Shown piece after piece: positions 18,792 through 27,551 of a stretch of 64,000 nt of DNA. The translations under genes and the position numbers were made by a program. Positions within the stretch are counted from its first letter, which is position 1. Each line of letters begins with the position of its first letter. This DNA comes from Rhodopseudomonas sp. AAP120 (lineage in GTDB: Bacteria; Pseudomonadota; Alphaproteobacteria; Rhizobiales; Xanthobacteraceae), in contig NZ_LJIC01000091.1 in the NCBI RefSeq assembly GCF_001295845.1, forward strand, positions 1 to 64,000, read 5' to 3'. The notes beneath the pieces were generated by a model, which was not told the DNA's origin, did no database searches, and saw only the letters and a list, made by a program, of their open reading frames with translations.

Positions 18792-19688
18792 CTAGCCGCG
18801 CGTCGCCAGCGCCACGCCGGCCAGCACCATCACCAACGCGGCGATCTGGCCGAGGCCGAGCGGCTCGTGCAGCGCGATCGCGGCTGCGACGACGCCGATC
18901 ACCGGCACCGCCATGGTGCCGATCGCCGCCACCGAGGCCGGCAGCCGCTGCAGCGCCGCGAACCAGCACAGATAGGCCAGGCAAAACTGGATCAGCGTCA
19001 GATAGGCCAAGCCCGCCCAACCGTAGAGCGTCGTCGCCGCAACATCCGGCACGCCGAACGCCAGCCCGGCCGCAGTCACCGGAATGCAGCCGATCCCGAT
19101 CTGCCACGCCGCCGAGGTCGCGCCGGGCAGCGCGATCGGATAGCGCTTCAGGAAGATGGTGCCGAGCGCGAAGCCAATCGCGCCGGTCAGCGCCAGCGCC
19201 ACACCCGGCAGCTTGGCGGCGCTGGCGGCGAAGCCGTCCGCCCCCATCAACGCCGCGATGCCGCCGAACCCCAGCACCAGCGCCAGCACGCGCGTCGCAG
19301 TCAGCCGCTCGCCGAGCAGCGGCCAGGCGAGCAGCGCCGTCCACACCGGCATCGAATAGCCAATGACGGCGGTCTCGCCGGCCGGCATCCACAGCAGCGC
19401 CAGCCCCATCACCACCATCCACAGAGTGACGTTGAAGAAGGCCGACACCAACAGGCGTGGCCATAGCGCCACCGGCACGCGCAGATCGTCACCGCGCGCC
19501 CGCGCATAGGCGAACAGCAGCAGCGAGCCGACCAGCCCCGGGATGCCGCGGGCGGGCAGCGGCGGCCATTCGGAGATCACGTATTTGGACACCGGCCAGC
19601 TCAGACCCCAGGCCAGCGAGGTGACGGCGAGCAGGACAAGACCACTGGTCGCGACGCGGGCGCGCGCGGCGGGAGGAGCTTCGGACAT
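18792..19688 (-). CDS. EamA/DMT-superfamily transporter
   Basis: The 298-residue protein has about ten hydrophobic segments arranged as two repeats of five (SLAWGLSWPVSKY opens the first, ALTGAIGFALGTIFLKR the second), the layout of EamA metabolite exporters in the inner membrane. The substrate cannot be told. The ATG at 19688 gives a short cytoplasmic lead; an ATG at 19721 with a GGAGG further upstream is an alternative start that adds 11 residues. Confidence 0.88.
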   Translation of the reverse strand: MSEAPPAARARVATSGLVLLAVTSLAWGLSWPVSKYVISEWPPLPARGIPGLVGSLLLFAYARARGDDLRVPVALWPRLLVSAFFNVTLWMVVMGLALLWMPAGETAVIGYSMPVWTALLAWPLLGERLTATRVLALVLGFGGIAALMGADGFAASAAKLPGVALALTGAIGFALGTIFLKRYPIALPGATSAAWQIGIGCIPVTAAGLAFGVPDVAATTLYGWAGLAYLTLIQFCLAYLCWFAALQRLPASVAAIGTMAVPVIGVVAAAIALHEPLGLGQIAALVMVLAGVALATRG

Positions 19689-19946
19689 GGGAACACCCGG
19701 CAGGACGAACGGCGCCACCATGCCGGTAACCGCCTCCCGCCACCACCCGAAAAACGCCACCCAGCCGGGCTCGCCCTGAGTCGCCGATGGCAACCCCTCG
19801 CGGCGAAAAAATACCTGCCCTGTGCATAGCGGGTGCAGCGCCGCTGTGCACCGCGACGCACGATTTTTCCGCTTCTGAATCCCTGAGGACTCACCGATAC
19901 TTGGCGGCATCAGGAAGCGGCACGGCCCCCTGTTTTCCACCTCCGT

Positions 19947-19993
19947 CCACCATATTTAGTATTTGATTCAGGAACCCTCACTATTGCTTGACG
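19947..19993 (+). promoter_or_regulatory. Tandem NrdR-box-like sites upstream of nrdJ
   Basis: CCACCATATTTAGTAT (19947-19962) matches the NrdR box acaCwAtATaTwGtgt at about 12 of 16 positions. TCACTATTGCTTGACG (19978-19993) matches it more weakly. The two are exactly 31 bp apart start to start, the spacing typical of tandem NrdR boxes. The second overlaps TTGACG, a possible -35, with TAGTTT as -10 18 bases on. NrdR is the known repressor of ribonucleotide-reductase genes. The remaining 360 bp up to nrdJ show no riboswitch motif that I can recognise. Confidence 0.45.
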
Positions 19994-20350
19994 GGTCGGA
20001 CGGAGTCGCACTAGTTTTGGGACTGTCCTGAGCGGGTGGTTTTTGGTCCGCCGGACATTCCCAGAAGGGTACCGAACCGGCCGCCTCCGATCTGCCTGAA
20101 CGGCATCGGGGTGTGGGTTCATCTGTGCCTGAACCCGACTGTATGGGCGCAAAAAGACGGGCCGCAAACGGCTCGCATTGAAGCGTGGGGCGTTATTGGG
20201 ACGAAGCCGTGATCGGCTATGATCGCGGCCTTGGCCCTTCAGAACAGAGTGAGCCGGACCACGGCTCGCACGGCGGACCAGGTCTTTCGGACCACGTCCG
20301 CGACCAGCAACTTTGGACCCAACGGGGTCCGGAATCGAACGGGGCATCAG

Positions 20351-23300
20351 ATGAAGATCGAGCGGCGCTACACCACAGACGGCCAATCTCCCTATGCGGC
20401 GATCCAGTTCCGGCTGACGACGAGCGAGATCCGCAATCCGGACGGCTCGGTGGTGTTCCGCCTCGAGAATGTCGAAGTGCCCGAGGGCTGGTCGCAGGTC
20501 GCGTCCGACGTCCTCGCGCAGAAGTATTTCCGCAAGGCCGGCGTGGCCGCGCGCCTCAAGAAGGTCGAGGAAGAGACCGTGCCGTCGTGGCTGTGGCGCT
20601 CGGTGCCCGACACCGACGCGCTCGCCGCCCTGCCCGAGGCCGAACGCTTCACCTCCGAACATTCCTCCAAGCAGGTGTTCGACCGCCTCGCCGGCTGCTG
20701 GACCTATTGGGGCTGGAAGGGCGATTACTTCGCCTCCGAGGACGACGCCCGCGCGTTCTACGACGAGCTGCGCTACATGCTGGCGGCGCAGATGGTCGCG
20801 CCGAATTCGCCCCAGTGGTTCAACACCGGCTTGCATTGGGCCTACGGCGTCGACGGCCCCGGCCAGGGCCACTACTACGTCGATTACAAGACCGGCAAGC
20901 TGACCAAGTCGAAGTCGGCCTACGAGCACCCGCAGCCGCACGCCTGCTTCATCCAGGGCATCGAGGACGACCTCGTCAACGAGGGCGGCATCATGGACCT
21001 GTGGGTGCGTGAAGCCCGCCTGTTCAAATACGGCTCCGGTACCGGCTCGAACTTCTCGCGGCTGCGCGGCGAAGGCGAGCGCCTGTCGGGCGGCGGCAAG
21101 TCCAGCGGCCTGATGAGCTTCCTGAAGATCGGCGATCGCGCAGCCGGTGCCATCAAGTCGGGCGGCACCACCCGCCGCGCCGCCAAGATGGTGGTGGTCG
21201 ACGCCGACCATCCGGATATCGAGGCCTATATCGACTGGAAGGTGAAGGAGGAGCAGAAGGTCGCGGCCCTCGTCACCGGCTCCAAGACCAACCAGAAGCA
21301 CCTCAAGGCGATCCTCAAGGCCTGCGTCAACTGCCAGGGCTCGGGCGACGACTGCTTCGATCCGGAGAAGAACCCGGCGCTGCGCCGCGAGGTCAAGCTG
21401 GCGCGCCGCGCGCTGGTGACCGACGCGATGATTAAGCGCGTCATCCAGTTCGCCAAGCAGGGCTACAAGGAAATCGACTTCCCGATCTACGACACCGATT
21501 GGGATAGCGAGGCCTACCTCACCGTCTCCGGCCAGAACTCCAACAACTCGGTCTCGCTGAAGGACGACTTCCTGCGCGCGGTCGAGACCGACGGCGATTG
21601 GCACCTCACCAGCCGCACCGGCAAGAAGGTGATGAAGACGCTGAAGGCGCGCGAATTGTGGGAGAAGATCGGCTACGCCGCCTGGGCCAGCGCCGATCCC
21701 GGCCTGCACTTCAACACCACGATGAACGACTGGCACACCTGCAAGGCCTCGGGCGACATCCGCGCGTCCAATCCGTGCTCGGAATACATGTTCCTCGACG
21801 ACACGGCGTGCAACCTCGCCTCCGCCAACCTGCTGACGTTCTACGACACCACCACGGCGAAGTTCGATCTCGACGCCTATGAGCATCTCTGCCGGCTGTG
21901 GACCGTCGTGCTCGAAATCTCGGTGCTGATGGCGCAGTTCCCGTCCAAGCAGATCGCCGAGCTGTCGTATGAATTCCGCACGCTGGGCCTGGGCTTTGCC
22001 AATATCGGCGGCCTCTTGATGACCATGGGCCTCAGCTACGACTCCAAGGAAGGCCGCGCACTGTGCGGCGCGCTGACCGCGATCATGACCGGCGTGTCGT
22101 ATGCGACCTCGGCCGAGATGGCCAAGAAGCTCGGCCCGTTCCCCGGCTACAAGAAGAACGCCGCGCATATGCTGCGCGTGATCCGCAACCATCGCCGCGC
22201 CGCGCACGGCGAGAGCCGCGGCTACGAGGCGCTGTCGGTCAACCCGGTGCCGCTCGACCACGCCGGCTGCCCGATCCCCGAGGCGATCGCCCACGCCAAG
22301 CGCGCCTGGGACCAGGCGCTCGAACTCGGCGAGCTGCACGGCTATCGCAATGCCCAGACCACCGTGGTCGCCCCGACCGGCACCATCGGCCTTGTGATGG
22401 ATTGCGACACCACCGGCATCGAGCCTGATTTCGCGCTGGTGAAGTTCAAGAAGCTCGCCGGCGGCGGCTATTGGAAGATCATCAACCGCGCCGTGCCGGC
22501 CGCGCTGCGCGTGCTCGGCTATCCGGAAAGCCAGATCGCCGAGATCGAGGCCTACGCCGTCGGCCACGGCTCGCTCAGCAACGCCCCGGCCATCAACGTC
22601 TCGACGCTGAAGGCCAAGGGCTTCAGCGACGAGGCGCTGGCGAAGGTCGAGGCGGCGCTGCCGACCGCCTTCGACATCAAGTTCGCCTTCAACAAATGGA
22701 CCTTCGGCGAAGACTTCCTCAAGGACACGCTGAAGATCGAGGCCGACAAGATCGCCGAGCCGAGCTTCGACCTCCTGGCCGCGCTCGGCTTCTCCAAGCG
22801 CGAGATCGAGGCCGCCAACATCCACATCTGCGGCGCCATGACGGTCGAAGGCGCGCCGCATCTGAAGCCCGAGCACTACGCGGTGTTCGATTGCGCCAAT
22901 CCCTGCGGCAAGATCGGCAAGCGCTATCTGTCGGTCGAGAGCCACATCCGGATGATGGCCGCGGCGCAGCCGTTCATCTCCGGTGCGATCAGCAAGACCA
23001 TCAACATGCCGAACGACGCCACGGTGGAGGACTGCAAGTCCGCCTACATGCTGTCGTGGAAGCTGGCGCTGAAAGCGAATGCGCTCTATCGCGACGGCTC
23101 GAAGCTCTCACAGCCGCTGAACTCGCAGCTGATCGCCGATGACGACGAGGACGAGGACATCGACACCTTCCTCGACAAGCCGATGGCGGCCCGTGCCGCC
23201 CACGTCTCCGAGAAGGTGGTGGAGCGCCTGGTCGAGCGCATCGTGGTGATGCGCGAGCGCGAAAAGATGCCGGATCGCCGCAAGGGCTACACCCAGAAGG

Positions 23301-24112
23301 CGGTGGTCGGCGGCCACAAGGTCTATCTGCGCACCGGCGAATATGACGACGGCCGCATCGGCGAGATCTTCATCGACATGCACAAGGAAGGCGCCGCGCT
23401 CCGCTCCTTCATCAACAATTTTGCCATCGCCGTCTCGCTCGGCCTGCAATACGGCGTGCCGCTCGAAGAGTATGTCGACGCTTTCACCTTCACCCGGTTC
23501 GAACCCGCCGGCCCGGTGCAGGGCAACGACTCGATCAAATACGCCACCTCGATCCTCGACTACGTGTTCCGCGAGCTGGCGGTGAGCTACATGGGCCGCT
23601 ACGATCTCGCCCATGTCGACCCGAGCGAGACCGGCTTCGACGCCATCGGCAAGGGCATCGAGGAAGGCAAGGCCCCGGAAGGCACCGTCGCCCCCGCCTC
23701 GGCGACCAAGTACCTGTCCAAGGGCCTGACCCGCTCGCGCACCGACAATCTGGTGGTGATGCGCAGCGCCCCGGCTACTGATGCAGCCACGCCGGTGAAG
23801 ATGGCCTACTCCCAGCCAGAGGCACACGCCAAGTCTGCATCTCGAATCGGCGACGTTCTCGAAGGCGCCACGGCGCTGAAGCAGGAAGCCGAGCAGGACC
23901 TATCGCCGACCGAAAAGCTCGAAGCCCTGCAATGGAGCCGCGCGGGCGCCGCCCAGGCCCAGCCCGTCGCCACCAAAGCCGAACGCCGCGCCGAGGCGAA
24001 GGCGCGAGGTTACGAGGGCGACTCGTGCAGCGAATGCGGCAACTTCACGCTGGTGCGGAATGGAACGTGCATGAAGTGTGATACGTGCGGCAGCACGACC
24101 GGTTGTTCCTGA
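20351..24112 (+). CDS. nrdJ: Adenosylcobalamin-dependent (class II) ribonucleotide reductase
   Basis: NrdJ reduces ribonucleotides to deoxyribonucleotides with a radical generated from adenosylcobalamin, so it works with or without oxygen. The 1,253 residues fit the long proteobacterial form. Visible signatures include [14 protein letters not shown]-type loop [14 protein letters not shown], the catalytic-site stretch NPCSEY (N-x-C-x-E), ATAPTGTI-like VVAPTGTIG, and a C-terminal Cys-rich ribbon (CSECG...[13 protein letters not shown]) that relays electrons. The start at 20351 follows GGGG by 7 bases. A metallopeptidase gene begins only 11 bp downstream. NrdR-like boxes upstream suggest dNTP-linked control. 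Confidence 0.97.
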   Translation: MKIERRYTTDGQSPYAAIQFRLTTSEIRNPDGSVVFRLENVEVPEGWSQVASDVLAQKYFRKAGVAARLKKVEEETVPSWLWRSVPDTDALAALPEAERFTSEHSSKQVFDRLAGCWTYWGWKGDYFASEDDARAFYDELRYMLAAQMVAPNSPQWFNTGLHWAYGVDGPGQGHYYVDYKTGKLTKSKSAYEHPQPHACFIQGIEDDLVNEGGIMDLWVREARLFKYGSGTGSNFSRLRGEGERLSGGGKSSGLMSFLKIGDRAAGAIKSGGTTRRAAKMVVVDADHPDIEAYIDWKVKEEQKVAALVTGSKTNQKHLKAILKACVNCQGSGDDCFDPEKNPALRREVKLARRALVTDAMIKRVIQFAKQGYKEIDFPIYDTDWDSEAYLTVSGQNSNNSVSLKDDFLRAVETDGDWHLTSRTGKKVMKTLKARELWEKIGYAAWASADPGLHFNTTMNDWHTCKASGDIRASNPCSEYMFLDDTACNLASANLLTFYDTTTAKFDLDAYEHLCRLWTVVLEISVLMAQFPSKQIAELSYEFRTLGLGFANIGGLLMTMGLSYDSKEGRALCGALTAIMTGVSYATSAEMAKKLGPFPGYKKNAAHMLRVIRNHRRAAHGESRGYEALSVNPVPLDHAGCPIPEAIAHAKRAWDQALELGELHGYRNAQTTVVAPTGTIGLVMDCDTTGIEPDFALVKFKKLAGGGYWKIINRAVPAALRVLGYPESQIAEIEAYAVGHGSLSNAPAINVSTLKAKGFSDEALAKVEAALPTAFDIKFAFNKWTFGEDFLKDTLKIEADKIAEPSFDLLAALGFSKREIEAANIHICGAMTVEGAPHLKPEHYAVFDCANPCGKIGKRYLSVESHIRMMAAAQPFISGAISKTINMPNDATVEDCKSAYMLSWKLALKANALYRDGSKLSQPLNSQLIADDDEDEDIDTFLDKPMAARAAHVSEKVVERLVERIVVMREREKMPDRRKGYTQKAVVGGHKVYLRTGEYDDGRIGEIFIDMHKEGAALRSFINNFAIAVSLGLQYGVPLEEYVDAFTFTRFEPAGPVQGNDSIKYATSILDYVFRELAVSYMGRYDLAHVDPSETGFDAIGKGIEEGKAPEGTVAPASATKYLSKGLTRSRTDNLVVMRSAPATDAATPVKMAYSQPEAHAKSASRIGDVLEGATALKQEAEQDLSPTEKLEALQWSRAGAAQAQPVATKAERRAEAKARGYEGDSCSECGNFTLVRNGTCMKCDTCGSTTGCS

Positions 24113-24123
24113 TGGAGAGATAG

Positions 24124-24846
24124 ATGACAGCCGGGGCCGCGTTCACGGACTACAAAGTTGCTTACCGAAGCGAAGCATTTATCGCCGCAGCAGCAGCCAA
24201 ATGCCGGTCAATCGGAACGCGGCCCGGGTCAAAATACGTCGATTTGAAAGTCATCTTAAGCGAACTTGAAGCTCACGGCGTAGAAAGTATCTTTCACATT
24301 ACGGGAACTAAGAAGAAGGGTCGCCTGACGATTGAAAATGCAGAGGACGACTCATCTCTGCCAGAAGCGTACGTTACTTTCAGCCCGCGTCTCACACTGC
24401 GAATTCAGAAAGGAGTCCGCGCCCGCTTCGAGACCGGTCACAGCAAAGAGCAAGAGATTATCGCCCACGAGATCGGGCACATCCTACTGCACGACGACAA
24501 TGCTAAGCCATACTCCCAAGACGGTGCGCGCCAGATCAGGATCGGCGAGCAAGAAGATTCCGCAGAATGGCAAGCCCATCGCTTTGCGGATCATCTCCTC
24601 GTTCCGACAGAGTTAGCTCAGCAGATCGACGATATTGATCGGATAGCAATAGCCTGCAACGTCACTGAGGCGTTCGCAGCTGAACGATTGGAGGCAGTCA
24701 GAGCAATTAAGAAGCCTCTTAGCGTCTATTCGACAGAACCTTGTCCAACTTGTGGAAGCAATCTGCTCCTCGCGCAAGGGCGAGCGAAGATCTGCAATTG
24801 GTGCCGAACTGATATTGCCACAAGCATTATTCGCTTGAGCAAGTGA
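24124..24846 (+). CDS. ImmA/IrrE-type zinc metallopeptidase with C-terminal zinc ribbon
   Basis: The 240-residue protein has an HEIGH motif (His115, Glu116, His119) and a downstream Glu148 in EWQAHRFADHLL, the zinc-site pattern of ImmA/IrrE peptidases. In that family the enzyme cleaves a repressor, for example of integrative elements or stress regulons. A C-terminal CPTCG...CNWC ribbon is an added feature. GGAG lies 7 bases before the ATG, and the gene starts 11 bp after nrdJ. Codon use and GC are lower than the neighbours, which suggests acquisition. No helix-turn-helix repressor of the usual XRE partner type lies next to it. Confidence 0.85.
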   Translation: MTAGAAFTDYKVAYRSEAFIAAAAAKCRSIGTRPGSKYVDLKVILSELEAHGVESIFHITGTKKKGRLTIENAEDDSSLPEAYVTFSPRLTLRIQKGVRARFETGHSKEQEIIAHEIGHILLHDDNAKPYSQDGARQIRIGEQEDSAEWQAHRFADHLLVPTELAQQIDDIDRIAIACNVTEAFAAERLEAVRAIKKPLSVYSTEPCPTCGSNLLLAQGRAKICNWCRTDIATSIIRLSK

Positions 24847-25026
24847 GCCAAACCTTCAGAAATCAACCTGACGAGTTCCGTACGACATCCCAATAAGAAA
24901 CGACATCGGACCGAAGACACGACACTCAGTGTAGAAGTCTCGCAAGAATTACGATTTGATGTGGAAAAGTCGCTTTGGTATCCAGAGATTGAAGAGTGGC
25001 GGACTAAACTATTCGCGCTCAACTGA
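24847..25026 (+). other. Open 59-codon frame continuing in phase after the metallopeptidase stop
   Basis: After the TGA at 24844-24846 the same frame stays open for 59 codons to another TGA at 25024-25026. Its translation looks protein-like (for example FDVEKSLWYPEIEEW), with a low-GC codon mix unlike random frames. No ATG and no ribosome-binding site are present. It may be the remnant of a longer ancestral protein cut by the nonsense codon, or the tail of a lost gene. Confidence 0.35.
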
Positions 25027-25045
25027 TTCGTTGAGGAAAACACCA

Positions 25046-25147
25046 ATGCCGAGGATAGGACCCCGACATTGGCACCGTGAAGAATGGTCGTTGTACTTAC
25101 GGGGGCTTCGAGAAAAGCACCGCTCTCCCGGTCACAGGGGCAGTTAA
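25046..25147 (+). CDS. Possible 33-residue ORF
   Basis: An ATG at 25046 is preceded by GAGGA at about 8 bases and opens a 33-residue frame rich in Arg and His (MPRIGPRHWHREEWSLY...). I recognise no family. It sits in the low-GC islet between the metallopeptidase and the small DNA-binding-like gene. The call rests only on the ribosome-binding site, so it is uncertain. Confidence 0.25.
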   Translation: MPRIGPRHWHREEWSLYLRGLREKHRSPGHRGS

Positions 25148-25221
25148 GCGATTCTTTCATTCGGCGTCCAGCGGAGCTTCGACGTTTTCCCGCGCAATTG
25201 TAGCGCATGAGGAGCGTGCGG

Positions 25222-25425
25222 ATGCCAAAATATGATAGGAACTCTGGTAATGAATGGACGCCGGCGGAGGTCAAGCAACTCCGTCAGGAGGCAAAGCAGA
25301 ACACCCCTACGCGGGTGATTGGTCTGCATCTCGGACGAACAGAAAACGCGGTTCGCAACCGGGCCTCTCAAGAGGGCATTTCGCTGAAGCCCACCAACCA
25401 ATCTCCCTACAACCGTCAAAAGTGA
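25222..25425 (+). CDS. Small SANT/Myb-like putative DNA-binding protein
   Basis: This 67-residue protein contains EWTPAEVKQLRQEA, a stretch of basic residues and GRTENAVRNRASQEGI, which has the look of a SANT/Myb-like or homeodomain-like helix-turn-helix in which the third helix (ENAVRNRA) contacts DNA. The start at 25222 is chosen because GGAG is 7 bases upstream; an ATG 15 bases earlier lacks one. It lies 54 bp upstream of the AbiTii gene on the same strand and may regulate it. Small proteins with this motif are common in Bradyrhizobium-type genomes. Confidence 0.65.
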   Translation: MPKYDRNSGNEWTPAEVKQLRQEAKQNTPTRVIGLHLGRTENAVRNRASQEGISLKPTNQSPYNRQK

Positions 25426-25479
25426 AGAAAGCGGGGAGCGGCTCTTCGCTCCTCGCTTTCCTCTCTGGAGTAGGAAACG

Positions 25480-26379
25480 ATGCTTCAAAAACTGCTGAAC
25501 AACTCGATTGTTCATGAAATTCAGAGTGATCTGCTCACAGACAACAAGCCCCTAGCGAACACTCTTCGGAAAGCCCGCTTGGCTGCTCGGAAACTTGATC
25601 TGCCCGATTTCGAAAAGTGGATCACTAGAGAAACAGATGGATACAAGAACGCTGCTTGGGATGATCTACCAGAGTATAGGACGATCGGAGCGACACCACG
25701 CTTCTTCAACCCATACAGAGGTTGGTGCCCGATAATCATCGAAGATGCCAAATTATATGAACTCTGCCACCGGATTCCACTGTTTCAGTCGATCGCGGAA
25801 TTGGAAGGCCTTTTAGATTCAGACGGGACATTATCATACGCATATCCACCCGGACTCGCCAAGGTACTGCGCGACGGGATGGATATCCAATTCGATATTC
25901 GCGCGATGGTCGACAAGAACCAACTCAAGTCGCCCATCAATGCGGTTAAGAACATCGTACTGGATTGGGCTGTAGATCTGGAAAAAGCAGGAATACTAGG
26001 CGAAGGACTCGGATTTACAGCTCGTGACAAGAGAGAGGCCCAAACGGTGACTCAGAACATCTACGCACAAAACATCGGCAATTTGGGTAATGTCAGCGAA
26101 AACTCGTCCGTCAATAACAGTCTATCGCACAATGCTTTTTCCATACGCGACATCAACCGGCATGTTGAGCAGATTAGAGAATGCCTCCCCGCGTTACCAG
26201 CAAACATTCAGCAATCGATCTCAGCGGAATTGCAGAAAGTCGAAATGGCAGCGAAATCCAATGACTCTAGCCTAGTAACGACGGGACTTCTAGCTATACG
26301 ATCGATATGTGAAAAGACAACAAGCAACATCGCTGCACAGGGGATCGCAGCTCTTATCAAGGAGCTTTGCGGCGTGTAA
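25480..26379 (+). CDS. AbiTii-domain abortive-infection-like protein
   Basis: The 299-residue protein starts with a segment (SIVHEIQSDLLTDNKPLANT, then LRKARLAARKLDLPDFEKWI and ETDGY) that matches the AbiTii domain as I recall it. AbiTii proteins are associated with abortive infection, in which a phage-infected cell stops growth. A central Asn/Ser-rich linker (about 190-220) leads to a helical C-terminal domain. No membrane segment or catalytic motif is visible. AGGA lies a few bases before the ATG. Low GC and neighbours (metallopeptidase, nuclease-like gene, palindromic repeats) suggest a small acquired defence islet. Function is inferred from the family, not from motifs of known mechanism. 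Confidence 0.72.
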   Translation: MLQKLLNNSIVHEIQSDLLTDNKPLANTLRKARLAARKLDLPDFEKWITRETDGYKNAAWDDLPEYRTIGATPRFFNPYRGWCPIIIEDAKLYELCHRIPLFQSIAELEGLLDSDGTLSYAYPPGLAKVLRDGMDIQFDIRAMVDKNQLKSPINAVKNIVLDWAVDLEKAGILGEGLGFTARDKREAQTVTQNIYAQNIGNLGNVSENSSVNNSLSHNAFSIRDINRHVEQIRECLPALPANIQQSISAELQKVEMAAKSNDSSLVTTGLLAIRSICEKTTSNIAAQGIAALIKELCGV

Positions 26380-26504
26380 CCCATGGGGCGGATTTGCACA
26401 CCTAAGTCAGCTCCCACTACCCAATACGCTTTCGCTGTTGCGCCCTACGTGCTCATGTAACTGTGTACATCGGCGGGCGCTTAGTAACGTAAGCTAGCGA
26501 GCGG

Positions 26505-26534
26505 AGCCCGGGTGAGCGGAGCGATACCCGGGCT
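26505..26534. repeat. 30-bp palindromic repeat, copy 1
   Basis: AGCCCGGGT and ACCCGGGCT are inverted copies around GAGCGGAGCGAT. It lies between the AbiTii gene and the nuclease-like gene and is identical except for one base to the copy at 29322. Confidence 0.85.
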
Positions 26535-26558
26535 CGTCGACGTCGCTCACCTCAGGAG

Positions 26559-27152
26559 ATGCCTTTGTTATACGAGCGAATGCTCTACGAGAGCGCACGT
26601 AAAGCCATTTCGCGTTTTGCTCAGATCGCTCGCACCTTGGATGCCCCACCTGAATCGTTTCTGGTTCATTCGATCATGCTGGACATTCACGAACAGCATC
26701 CCGACTGGTGCATCCGTCCAGAATTTCCCTCGCGTGAATGCGCAGATTGGGGGATTCCGACGGATGACCCGCAGTCGCCCTTGCTCGGCAATTTCCGGAT
26801 CGACCTGGCTTGTTTTTATTCACCAGAACGAAAGGCAACTGATGCGGCCCTCCTGATCGAGTTTAAATTATGGACGAACCAACATGACGTCGCGCGAGAT
26901 CTCGCTCGGCTAAAAGCGCTGACCAACGCAATTGCCAATGCAGAACGTGATCGACCGTTGGAGGCGTATGTGGTCTGTTGCCCCCACTACGCAACGCTCG
27001 AGAAGGTCGATTCGGCGATCAAGTATTTTCGTACGGTATTCAAATTCCACGAAAGACCCGCCTTTCCTACGTCTGAAGAAATTGCGACGGGGAGTGCCGG
27101 CGTGGTCGTGATCAATGCATTGGATCACGGGGCGGAGCAAGCAAGCTCGTAG
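26559..27152 (+). CDS. PD-(D/E)XK nuclease-like protein
   Basis: The 197 residues carry GNFRIDLACF (Asp82) followed 18 residues later by LLIEFKLW (Glu101-x-Lys103), the D...ExK arrangement of the PD-(D/E)XK nuclease core, preceded by a helical N terminus. This fold includes restriction enzymes and repair or defence nucleases. The family itself is not recognised. The ATG at 26559 abuts GGAG directly, too close for good initiation; a TTG at 26565 lies 6 bases after GGAG and may be the true start. It is flanked by palindromic repeats on both sides and follows an AbiTii gene, so a defence role is plausible but unproven. Confidence 0.68.
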   Translation: MPLLYERMLYESARKAISRFAQIARTLDAPPESFLVHSIMLDIHEQHPDWCIRPEFPSRECADWGIPTDDPQSPLLGNFRIDLACFYSPERKATDAALLIEFKLWTNQHDVARDLARLKALTNAIANAERDRPLEAYVVCCPHYATLEKVDSAIKYFRTVFKFHERPAFPTSEEIATGSAGVVVINALDHGAEQASS

Positions 27153-27159
27153 CAAGCAT

Positions 27160-27189
27160 AGCCCGGATGTAGCGAAGCGAATCCGGGGT
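27160..27189. repeat. 30-bp palindromic repeat, divergent copy
   Basis: AGCCCGGAT and ATCCGGGGT bracket GTAGCGAAGCGA, the same plan and length as the repeats at 26505 and 29322. It starts just after the stop codon of the nuclease-like gene. Confidence 0.75.
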
Positions 27190-27254
27190 CTTGAGCTGAT
27201 CGAGACGCCTGTCGGCCGTTGCAGACCAACGCGACCTCATCCTGAGAGCATGGC

Positions 27255-27491
27255 ATGACCATTTCGGCCACGAACGTTCGCTTCGACGACCATACGATGT
27301 GGGTCGATCTGTCGGATGGCCGCACCCTCGGCGTGCCGCTGGCGTGGTTTCCGCGGCTGCTGCGGGCGACGCCGGCGCAGCGTGCGGAGGTCGAACTGAG
27401 CCGCGTCGGGCTGCACTGGGAAGCGCTCGACGAGGACATCTCTGTCGCCGGCCGTGGCGACGTGACGCGAACGTCCGAGACGGTTGCGTAG
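27255..27491 (+). CDS. DUF2442-family small protein
   Basis: The 78-residue protein has the DUF2442 pattern: a short beta-rich start (MWVDLSDGRTLGVPLAWFPRL), then ATPAQRAEVEL and GLHWEALDEDISVAGL-like end. The family is often encoded with a DUF4160 partner, suggesting a toxin-antitoxin-like or regulatory pair, but no such partner is visible here. GAGAG precedes the ATG. It marks the right edge of the low-GC islet and itself has normal GC. Confidence 0.82.
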   Translation: MTISATNVRFDDHTMWVDLSDGRTLGVPLAWFPRLLRATPAQRAEVELSRVGLHWEALDEDISVAGRGDVTRTSETVA

Positions 27492-27523
27492 CAATCTTAG
27501 TCGTGGGGTCACCCTGACGACGC

Positions 27524-27551
27524 TTGACACTATTCCTATTATGATTATAGT
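27524..27551 (+). promoter_or_regulatory. Near-consensus sigma70 promoter
   Basis: TTGACA is followed by 16 bases and TATAGT, nearly the E. coli consensus, in a local AT-rich patch unlike its GC-rich surroundings. A transcript would start near 27558 and enter a 670-bp stretch without a convincing gene. Confidence 0.6.

Noticed and set aside
19689-20350. Cobalamin riboswitch upstream of the B12-dependent reductase
   Set aside because: I looked for the B12-box and the usual stem order and could not find them; NrdR-like boxes explain part of the region better.
19910-22945. 1,011-codon open frame on the minus strand opposite nrdJ
   Set aside because: It is antisense to a well-conserved gene, has no ribosome-binding site and its composition is that of a shadow frame.
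24726-25274. 182-codon minus-strand frame in the low-GC islet
   Set aside because: It overlaps the metallopeptidase end in antisense and has no ribosome-binding site or recognisable domain.
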